Shown in pieces: positions 42,801 through 54,000 of a DNA stretch of 64,000 nucleotides (positions are counted from its first letter, which is position 1; every line of letters begins with the position of its first letter). Origin of the DNA: Sapria himalayana. Taxonomy: Eukaryota > Streptophyta > Magnoliopsida > Malpighiales > Rafflesiaceae. Where the stretch lies: assembly GCA_029783825.1 (NCBI GenBank), contig JAREIK010000801.1:9746891-9810890 (forward strand), in the 5' to 3' direction. The notes below the pieces were generated by a model. It was not told the origin of the DNA and searched no databases. It saw only the letters and a list, made by a program, of their open reading frames with translations. The translations under genes and the position numbers were made by a program.

Positions 42801-44969
42801 CTTCAATCGAATATGTGACACCATTGGAATTACACTTACATAATGTTGGGATCATGTGTTGGATGCGAACACATAATATCTGATTACGTTAATAGTAAAA
42901 GTGACTCACTTATTATTTAAGACACTAACTGAGCTACATAAATTTTATTTATAAAATTCCTGAATATTTTTTATGACACGACAAACATGTGTTCGTCAGT
43001 TTATACTCCCTCGACTTGCATTGCATTCAAGTGCACATGTAACATTAATAGCATATTTAGAAGTATCGAGATGACCCGACACTTAGCGATATGGTTGTAG
43101 AGATAGAAACTAACTACTTAAAGTGGTGGTTCATCATTTCATCTCTTTATTGTCTGGCTACATGCATTGACCATAGGGTTAAGGTGAAAAGGATAGATAA
43201 TATTTTGACTTATATTTTCTTGTGTATGAACTTAAAAGACTCACCTGAAAGATTTATTCACGAAAAGTTGACTGAGCTTTTTACATACTACGATACTAGG
43301 TATGGTGGTAATAGTAGTAAGACTCCGAGTACGGATATGAATACCATATTATGAGATAACGACTTTTTTATTCAGTTAACGAAGAGGAAATGATAGAGTA
43401 GACCATCAAATAGGAGTAAACTACATCGGTACTTAGATACCGATTACTGCTCAATCCTATCATATTCAGATACTAAGAATCTTGATATATTACAATAGTG
43501 AAAATCATACGAGTTCACTTTTCCCGTATTATCTAAGATAGCACGGGATCAACTGACTCTTCGAGTGTCGAGCATTGGAGTCTATTTTTTCTGTTATAGT
43601 AAATATGATTTCAGATAGGAGCTCAAGATTACATCTAGATATTGTTGAGGTTTCAGCATTCATAAAAAAGTAGAAGGATTCAAGCTTGGACATCCAAGAT
43701 CATATTGAAACTGCAACAATAATGGAGGAGTTAATTGCTGATGATGATCCATATGATAGTGATTTTATATCAAGGATGACGATGATAATGATATGACGAT
43801 GGACAATTGATGACGTTGTCATTTGATACCTGATAGTTGAATATTTCCAGATTACAATACTTATGTCTGATTCTCATTTTTAATTTCGATGCACTCAAAT
43901 TTATTTACATTGTATTTGCCATTTGGTTTGATTTGGGTTTGGCTTTGCCATTTGTGTTTCAGTTTTAAATTTGTTATGTTTATTTAATTTTTGATTGTGA
44001 ATGATACTTAAAACTTGAAACTTGAATATTTATTTTTTTTATTTTTATTTTGTATTTGATTTAAATTATATTCATATTTAAATTTAAATATTTTATTAAT
44101 TCATATCTAAATTCAAATTCAAATTACTAAAAAATAAAAACAATAAACATACAAAAATACTTTAAAAGTATTACAAATTTGCAATTTCAAATTTATAAAT
44201 TTTTAAGCATAAACTAAATAATTATTATATAAAAAAATAACATAATTAAAAAAAATTATTTAATTTTAAAAACTAGCTAGTACGGGCCAAACTGGCCCAT
44301 ATGGGCTCGTCCTGACACGGTATTATAACTGGTCGGGCCTACAAGCCAGGATGGGTCTGGCCTGAAAAAACTTTGTTGGGCCAGGCACAACATGGTTAGT
44401 GTACCGTACAGTGCTTGGCCTGATAGCCTAGTTGGGCAGCCTAAAACTGTATTGGGCCGGCCCGATACGACCCATTTGATACTTCTAATAGTATCACATT
44501 CGATAATGCATCAAACAATTGAATAATTATTAAAATGTTTATTAATATTATTAGATACGGATCATTAAAAGAGATTTTCATATTAAATACACGTGTCACG
44601 TTATTAACATCATAGAACAAGCGTGGATAAAAGTTATTTTTCCCATATTAGAAAGCATACATAACTCATTAAATTTCTTCATACGTCTTACAAACAACAG
44701 GAGTTAGGTAGTCTCAATCAGCATTTCAAAAAATTTTTTTAGGCGTGCCTTAAAGCACGCCTAAATGTAAGGCATTCTAAAAAAGCCTCAATTTGGCTTT
44801 AAAATAAATGTGCAACATACTGAAAGTGTACACTTTCTTCAGTGAAGCTTCTTGAAGGCGCAAAGGCATATACTTTTTTGCGTAACAAAAAGAGGCATAT
44901 GTCTCAAGGGAATGTGGAAAAAAAATTGACTACGAGGTTTAACCCTATTTTTTACGGTCTCACACACAC

Positions 44970-45007
<38 letters not shown>

Positions 45008-48000
45008 TAACTAAAATATGGCTAATGGCATACCGCATACATGATAAATATTTTTTGTAATAATTTTTTTATTTTCTAAAAAATATATCTATCTATCAAA
45101 GGATTTCACATTAAAAAAATTGATATATTTTTAGAAAAAATAAATTTAATTATTTTCATATTCTTTTTCGATACTTATTTTTAAAAAAATTACATTAAAG
45201 TAATTTTTAAATTTATAATGATAAAATTATTATAAATTTATAATGAAAAATTAAATTTAAATTTTTAATTTGATATTGATAAAATTATTTTAAATTTATT
45301 AAAATTTAATATATTATAAAATATTTATAAAAGTATTTCATACTATTTTATTTTATTTTTAATATATTATAAAATATTTATTAATTATATTTATAATCAC
45401 AAAAAACATATGCCTCGATGTTTCTAGGTTTATGTCTTGTCTCACAAATATGAAAATGTCTTGTGTAACGCTTTATCATTTTAAAACATTAGTCTCAACT
45501 CTCAACAAATCCAAAATGCATTTAACAACTTGTAAAACTTCTTAATATTTGAGTATCAATTACAATACAACTCACAAATTCATTTATTACTTGGTCAAAT
45601 TGGCTCAATTGGGTGTCAACTTTCAACGCTATAGGTAACCTACTATATGTGAATGTCGATGAAGGTACAAAGTTCATCTAGCATCAAATTTTCTCAAATT
45701 TAGCCAATTTTTCTCTATGTGCCCCCCATAATTAAATGCAAATTTTTTCTAGAGGTGTAAAATCATGCAAGGCACTATTCATTAGTGTCTGGCCCGGCAC
45801 GATCCAGAACCATGCTTAGTCCTGGACCGGCACAAGCTATGTTTGATGTTGGGCCATGCACAACCAACATGCCTAACCTGATGACACTATACACCACCCA
45901 GATAACCCAAGATTGGCTACGGTCGAGTCCCGAGTCCTGAGTCAATCCAGTCAGGTGACCAACCAATAGGATGAGTAATTCTAAAAAAAATTCCAGCCAC
46001 AAGGCGGTTGCAATTGGCCGGTCATATGAGCCAGCCACCTATTACATTTTTCATACAACAGGCTTCCAACATGAACAACGATAGGTCACACCTATCGCTA
46101 TCCATATCACACCATCAACAGTAATTAAAAAAATATTTCTCATCTTGAATTACTATAGTCATCGGATTGATTCCAAAAACTACAAATACCAAAAACTAAT
46201 GGCTCATGACTGTCATGATTTTGACCTATTTAATTTAAAAAAACTATTTAAAAAATTAATAAAAAATTGGAAAATTTTTATTAAATTTGAATTTTTTTTT
46301 CTCTATAAATGAAGAAATATATATTTTAATATTCATTCTTAATTTTTTCACATATCTCTCTAACTCTAAGTTTGTCATATTTTTTTCGTCTAACTTTAAG
46401 TATGATATAGTCTCTCTTTAGTATATCATTTTGTAATGTACATATTAGTTATACACATATATTATACTATGCTATTTTTTAAAATTTATGTCTAATGTTT
46501 GGATATACATGAATGAGATAGATGATTCACGGTGGTGTAAGTATGCTTATCAGCCCATGCAAGTCAAACATTGCAAGTTAATTGCGTGGACTCTCAATTC
46601 TAGGCATTAGAATTTAGATTTTACAAAGAAACAGTCTGTAGGTAAGATAGTAATTTTTTAATTTTTTTATTACAATTTTATTTAAGAATATAATTTTTTT
46701 TATAATTTTCATAATTTATTTAAATTTTAAATAATATAAATAAAAAAATATATATCACATAATAAATTAACAAAAATGAATATCAATTTGTCGTAGACCT
46801 AAACATAAATAATAATGATAATCTTACTAAAAGGTTTAAGACAAAAAATATATTTTCCCTAACAACCTCAGCTCAACCCCACATGTGACCTAAAAAATAA
46901 ATAATTAGACAAACATCAATTATTTTAGCATACTTTAAAATAAATAAAATTAAAAACTTTGAGTATCACTGAAGAATCGGTATAATATATATGTATATAT
47001 TATTAAAAATATATACATATAAGAGTGTGTGTGTGATTGGACACCTAAATGGGCATGTCAATCAATGCACCAAAAAATATGATGTATTAGATCCGATACA
47101 AACAAAATTTAACGATGAGGTCTTTCATGTTGGATATTTTTTAACTTCAATGACCTCCGTCATATACCACAATGATGTTGAGAATATCATAGGATAGTTA
47201 ATATTATACAAACATAATTGTATCCTGCCTATCATAAAATTTTTAGGTTCACATATAGGAATAATATAATAAAATTTTATAAATAAAAAAAAATTAATAA
47301 TTAACAATTTTAAAAAATTTAGTGGAATAGTCTCCGAGACATCTAATATATGAACTAGTCGAGATAATACAATATTTGCATATCTCACTGCCCTCTATAT
47401 AGAATCAAGATAAAAATTAAATAAAAAAATATTATGATTTTCTGAGATTCTCAAATCTCATGATTACCATGTCATATATGAGTATATAATGTGAATCTTT
47501 AAAAAATATGACATCAAAAATAATATTTTATATAACTTTCAATAATACCTCTAATAACAAAGTAATTATTAATATGTTTGTTAAGAATATTAAAGATGAA
47601 TCATTAAATAAAATTATTTATGATAGATGCATATATCATGTGACTAACCTGAGGGTACATGCAAGAATGGAATTATTCTCACAGTAAAAAAAATAAGAAA
47701 TTCACTAAAATACCTTAGAATATTTAATAGACATAAAAGTATCAGGTGGGTCTAAAGGTGTCAAACGGGCCAGGACGGGCTGGCCCGGCCAGTTTTTTTA
47801 GGGCATGTTCGTGCTACCGTGCCCGGCCCGTCACGGTTTAAAAAGAGTCAGACCCGGCACGGCCGTAGGCACGGCAGGCCGTGCCGTGCCGGGCCCGCTC
47901 GGGCCCGGCGTGGCCATACAGGCCAGGGCAGAGGCAGACCCGAGACTCTAGACCTAGAGGCAGAAATTTTTTTTTTTTTAAATTTTATATATTGTAATTC

Positions 48001-51000
48001 TTAAGTGTACAGTATTAAAATTAAATATAAATATTTTTAAAAATGTTAAAAATAAAAATTAAATAAAAAAACAAAGTTTAGAAATTTTTTTTTATCAAAT
48101 TCTAATTAGTTTAACTTTTATTATATTTATTAATTATATACTAAAGAAATTAATTTTTAAAATAAAATTTAAATCGTAAAAAAAATGAATCAATACGTTA
48201 TGTTAGTAAAAATAAAAATTAAAAAAAAATTAAACACAAATAAAAAATTACCAATCATTCATTTGAAACCGAAGGTCCAAACAAAACAAGTATCAGTTTC
48301 AATACAACGTACAAACAAAGCTTACAAATACAATCAATAAAAAAACATCGAAAACAAAAAATAGCACATCATCATAAATCGTCAATCGGCATATCATGAG
48401 AATCATTAGCCGCAACATCAAGATCAGTATCATATTGATCATCATCATCGGCAATCAACTCCTCCACCATCGTAGTGGATGTGGATGCGACTGTAGTGCA
48501 TGTCCCAATCCCAGCTCCAGCACGATCAAGGATGCTAAACCTCGATTCCGCCCAATCCTTCAAACAAGCCAAGGCCTCAACCATATCTGGACGTAATCTC
48601 GATATCCTATCCGAAATCACGTTCACTGCAACAGAAAAAACAGACTCTGATACTACGCTCGACACCGGAGGAGTCAGTAGATCCCATGTCATCCTAGATA
48701 GCACGGGAAAGGTGGACTCATATGCTTTCCACCACTGTAATAAATTAAGATTCTTAGTATCAGAATGTGATAGGATTGAGCAGTAATCGGTATCTAAGTA
48801 CCGAGACAGCTCGCTCCTATGGGATGGTTCACCCCTACGTTTCCCCCTCGCCAGCTGAATGGAAAAATCGTCATCTCCGAACAAGATATCAATGTCCGTA
48901 ATCACAGTCTCACTACTACCACCACCATACCTAGTAGCGTAGTATGTGAACAGGTCAGTCAACTTCTGGTGAATGAACCCTTCAGGTGGCTCTTCCAGGT
49001 TCATGCACGATGAAATGAAAGTCAGGGTATTTTCTACCCCTTCCACCTTAACCCTAGGGTCCATGCATGCAGCGAGACAATAAAGCGATGGAACGGTGGA
49101 CCAGTACTTCAAGTACTTGGTCTTCATCTCTGCAACCATATGATTAAGCGTCGGGTCAGCTCGATACTTCCTAAACATGCTACTAATGTTGCATATGCAC
49201 CGGAGTACAATGCAAGTGGTGGGCGTATAAACCGACGAACACATGTTCATTGTGTCATAAAATATCTTCAGGAATTTCATAATATAAAATTCCTGAAGCC
49301 CAGTCAGTGTCGTCGATAATAAGTTCGTCACTCTTACTATTGACGTAGTCAGATATCACGTGTTCGTATCCAACACATGATTCCAACATCATGTACGTGT
49401 AATTCCAACGATGTCTCACATCCGATTGAAATTTTTTCTTCTTAAGATTCGCAGACAAACAGAGACTACCAAACTCTTGTTGTCTGCGAAGAGTGCGAAT
49501 ATATTTTAGTGCATTGCATATATTATCCAACGCGGGGGAACACACCTTCATACTCGCTTGAACAATCAAGTTAATCCCGTGACACATGCATCTGACATGA
49601 AAGATCTCTCCTAATGGTGCGTCTCTAATATTCCTAACAAACATATTGATCGTTATTCTATTATTAGAAGCGTTATCGAATGTGACACTAAAAATTTTAT
49701 TTTGAATTTTATATTCCCTAAAGATTTTCATCATACCCTCAAAAATGGTCGGGCCATCATGAGGATGAAGAATGTCAGTGAATCCTAAAATTTTTTTATT
49801 GATTGTCCAGTTAGAATCTACATAGTGACTCGTGAGACATGCATAAGAAGAATCATCGTGACTTGTCCATATATCGGACGTCACGGACACCACTACACTA
49901 TATGCCATAAATTCATTAATTATTTTTTATTTTTCTAACTTATATATCTTTAGTATGTCATTCCTAGATATGGACCTAGGAATCTTACTATATGAAGGCT
50001 GAAAATAAGTCTGCATGATGCATACTACCCTTGGATCTTCCGAAAATCTGATCGGAAGACCCATCAATGTGATGAGCCTGGCCATGCCGTCCCTACCCAA
50101 CTCGCTGGAGTATAAGAAGAGAGTAAACTTTGAGACTGAACTCGATCCAGTCTCAAAAAATATAGTACCAAGTTGGGTTTGCCTAGGATCTAAGGGTCCA
50201 TGTTTTTTGATGCATAATTCGGCATGCCTCTTAAGGTGCCCAGTCTCAAATGAACTCTTGCATGTTAATAGTCCCATATAATATTTGCACTGTGTCATTT
50301 CTTGTTCCTCACCCATAACATTTTTTGGTATTATGATTTTAAAATGAGTCCAAACTACATAAGTCCTCCTAGTTTTTTATTTTTTAGAACTCTGGGTTGA
50401 GACGACTGGAGAAACCAAAGTTTCAGCAGCCTCAGACCTCTGTGAAATATTTTCATTTTTCAAATTTAAATACGTGTCAGGTGTATTTGTCATTTTTTAT
50501 GATTTTTATTTTTTCCTAATTTTTTTCTAAAGAGAGAAACTATAGAGAGAGAAAGTAAAAAAAAGCGTAAAATAAATTACCCGGTAAGAACAGTGAGGTC
50601 GGTCACGTGCACGGTGCACCACAGCAAGCTCTAATGATCAAAACTCAAGTCGAGTTTCACGAAAATCCAAACCGAAAGCAAAATCCCGAGGCCCGAGAGA
50701 GAGATGCACGGTTTATGTGAGATAGAAAGTTTTGAGAGGATATATGTTTTTAAAAAACATAAATGTTATTGGGAGAGGGATAGAATTTATAGAGTATAGA
50801 TATTAATTTTTTATAAAAAAAGATATTTTTTTATATTTTATTGAATTTTTAATAAATATTTAGGGGGCAGAATCACGAGGTCCGTTGGATTCTGACCTCC
50901 TAGCCATTGGAGGCGAATCCAGCGGCAGAAATTATAACTATTTGAAAAAAAAAAAAAATTTCCCGTTGGGTCGAGAGTCGGGACCGCGGGTCGGGATCAA

Positions 51001-54000
51001 ATCAGACCCGACCCGCCGTCTTTTTTTCGGGAGGGGCCGGGACATGCCCACGCGTGGCCGCGTGAAACTGGCACGAGAAGAACCATTGACGGCGTGCCGT
51101 GCCAAACCCGGGCACGGTTTTTTAACGTGCCGGGCCAGCCCAGGCAAGGCTGAACCGTGTCGTGCCCCGTGCCGGGCCGGGCCGGCCCGGCCCGGCTGAC
51201 ACCTCTAAGTGGGTCGAGCATCATGGGCATGACCTAAGAAGCACGAACATAGACACGAACACGAACAGGGGGATACGATACGGTAGGATATAGGGACACG
51301 ACAAATTCTAAAAAACTAGGATACGAATATGACTAGGATACGGCATGATAAAAAAATTAAAAATAAAAATAAAAATAAAAATTATTATTTATAAATATTA
51401 GGTATTTTATAAAATAAAATAATATATTTTATTTTATTTTATTAAATAAATATATATTTTTTTATTTTATAAAATTAAAATATTGTATTTTATTTTATTT
51501 TATAAGATAATATTAATAATTATCTTATTTTATAAAATTATATTTAATAATAATCTTATATTATATAAAAATATAATTTTTTTATTTTATAAAAATCAGG
51601 CCCACCCCCCCACCCCCTCATAAATCGCACCCTCCTCTCCACAAATCGCGCTCGCTCCCTACACCTTCCACAAAATCGAGCCACCCCCACTGCCCCACAA
51701 AATCGCGCTCACTTGCGCCACCTCACAGAATCGGCCATTGGCCATAATGGGCAATGTCGTCGGGCGTTGTCGGCATGGATACGGCAGTTGACGTATCCGT
51801 CTGATACGCCACGTGGCGTATCGGATACGAATTGATCAACGATACGCCACGTGGCGTATCGGACACATATCCGTGTCATGTCTATACCGTGTCCGACACG
51901 TGGACAAGCCTATAGGGAGACGTATCCGTGCTTCCTTCGGCATGACACAAGGCATGACCGAACTAAGTCGTGCCTAGCCTGACACGACACTAACCAGCAC
52001 CGTGATTGGACCTAGGTCGTGCAGGCTTGAGGCATGACTCGTGCAGTGCTAGGTCAAAGGCTGTCGTGCATCTTGCAAGGTCAGGCACAACCTGAATGCC
52101 TAGCCTATTGGCATGATGAACATGACCCAAGACCAAGAATGAATTACAAAAAATTAGGTAACTAAATTTGTGACCTGCCCATGTTTGGACCCATTTAAAA
52201 AAACAATATTTTTTAAAATTTTTTATTTATATTTATTAACCATCCACATGATGGATTTTTTAATGAAACCTGTCATGTTAATATGGTGGATGCCATTTGG
52301 ACAAAAGTCCCAACAGCTCATAGATGATGCTTGTGATGGTGGTGGCCAATGGACAATGCTTTGGGTGGTGCTGCCCACAAAATATGTATGATCCAGCATG
52401 ACCCAAGACAATCTAGCATGACCCAAGACAATCTAGCATGACCCAAGATGACTTGGCATGTTAGGCACGAGTATACCTAGAATCAAGCTGATTGTGCCAT
52501 GTCAAGTTAGGCAGACTATCAGTCATTCTAAGGCGAGTAGGCTAACAGTCATGTTGTGTCATGTAGACTATCAAACATGTCATGTCAAGCATTACATGAC
52601 ATCCATGTTGCATCGTGCCTGAAATACCAATTTGACACCTCTAAATAAACAAAAAAAAATTAGCAACATATATTATCTACGAGACTTATAAATAAGAGTG
52701 ACGACTAAATATATAATATTCAATTATGATATACTATTAGAATTATCTTACTTAGTATTGGAGTTATGTATTGATTACTAATATATAATATTCAATTACA
52801 TCAATAATAAGAATGACGAAGTTATTATTTATAATTCAAACTAGGATATATAAATTTCATTTATAAAATTCTTGAAATTTTTCTATTATATGACAAACAT
52901 GTGTTCGTCTGTGTACAACTCTCACCACTATCATTACATTTAGATACATATATAATATTAATAATATGTTTAACAAATATAGAAATAATATTATATTTAA
53001 TATCATGACAGTTGAGATCAAAACTAAATATTTAAAAATTTGATCTTCTATTCACATTTTGTACTATTTGAATGTCTGTATGAATCTTAAAGTTAAGATA
53101 ATCAGGTAGTAAAAAATATTGACATACTATACATGCATGAAACAAATTCACCAACTTAAAAAATTTATTCACGAAAAATTTACTAATTTATTTTCATATT
53201 ATGACATTAAGTATGATAGTCGTAGTTAAACTCCGAGTATGAATATAGACATATTTGAATATGATTTTTTTATTCAATTAGCCAGAGACAAATAATAAAA
53301 TAATTCATTAAATAAGAACAAAATGCCTTGATACTTATATTTATTATTATTTTATCCTATCATATTATGATAATAAGAATTTGAATATTTTGTTATGATA
53401 AAAATCATATGAATCTATCTTTTTCAAATTATTTAAGATGATACATGATCTACTAACTACTCTGATATCTAGTATAGCATCAGAATCTATTTTTTCTATG
53501 ACAGATAATATTATTTTAGATGAGAGATTAAGATTATGACTAAATATCATATATATACTTGAAATCAAAGGACAAGGAGGATTCAAATTAGGAGAAGTCG
53601 AAAAAGATAATGACAGATGATAATTCATTATATGTAAAGATAAATGATATTGAGGGCACTAATGACATCTTCAGATATATTGATAATGATAATTACATCT
53701 CCATATGTAGTATCATACAGCATGCACTAATTAATTATTATTCATTTATGATTCTTAATTCATGTCATACATATAGTGTGTTACAATTAGAAGTATCAAG
53801 TGGGCTAGGAGGTTAGGGCAATGCATGAGACATGGCTCGACTGAGTCATGCCTGACTCAGAACAGCATAGTCTAGCACCATGCCTGAACTTAGGTCAGGC
53901 TAGTCAGAGACATTGCTTGTACCATGCTGGGTGAGAAGCAATATTGCCTCATGCCGGGTGAGAAGCAATATTGCCTCATGTCGGGTCAGAAGCAATATTG

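Larger units (their letters stand above)
38040..44718 (+). pseudogene. hAT-A transposase remnant (copy 5), in three pieces
   Basis: Piece 1 (38040-38436): LKRHVEQFTKKNDALDLRQTQ, LDFQRIQE, then VISVISN. Piece 2 (42400-42598): IWTSHDDASYACLTAHYIDSK-TLNRKIL, then FKECRV. Piece 3 (44488-44718): SITFDNASNN-IIIKMFI, then KQQELGSL. The codon order is exactly continuous across each insertion, so the breaks are insertions, not rearrangements. Plus strand, unlike copies 1-4. Confidence 0.8.
36917..45749 (+). mobile_element. hAT-A copy 5, old, plus strand, split by three later insertions
   Basis: Left end TAAATGTGTCAAGTGGGTC at 36917. A GC-rich leader reaches about 37300, with the CCGTTGGATTC motif shared with copies 2 and 3. 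Transposase fragments lie at 38040-38436, 42400-42598 and 44488-44718, separated by hAT-B (38437-42399), a hAT-A deletion derivative (42599-44487) and family D (44719-45491). Beyond 45499 I cannot follow the transposase, and no right end was found, so the right limit is only an upper bound. Confidence 0.65.
47734..52643. mobile_element. old non-autonomous hAT-A inside copy 6
   Basis: Ends TAAAAGTATCAGGTGGGTC and AATTTGACACCTCTA. Flanks AATAGACA (47726-47733) and AATAAACA (52644-52651) match 7 of 8. After removing copy 3 and the family C insert, about 750 bp of CATGAC/GGCATG-rich sequence with no coding content remains. Confidence 0.78.
46990..53620 (+). pseudogene. hAT-A transposase remnant (copy 6), in two pieces
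   Basis: Piece 1 (46990-47733): VIGHLNGHVNQCTKKYDVLDPIQTKF (BED finger end), then the SYTT and YNISFN--SNNK-IINMFVKNI blocks and a TKIP-NI segment. Piece 2 (52644-53620): NNKNDEVII near 52810, a TNMCSSVYN region near 52900, the TPSMNIDIFEYDFFIQLARDK region near 53240, and an acidic tail near 53610. The two join at the AATARACA target duplication. Heavily decayed. Confidence 0.7.
45750..53787 (+). mobile_element. hAT-A copy 6, old, plus strand, split by a nested older/younger set
   Basis: Left end TAGAGGTGTAAAATCATGC at 45750 with a CATGCC/GGCACG-rich leader. Transposase pieces lie at 46990-47733 and 52644-53620. Between them is a non-autonomous hAT-A (47734-52643) that carries copy 3 and a family C element. 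The right end was not identified; 53787 is where the next element begins. Confidence 0.65.

Noticed and set aside
45742..45749. Target duplication for copy 6
   Set aside because: No matching ATTTTTTC next to any candidate right end between 53.6 and 55.3 kb, so the right boundary was left open.
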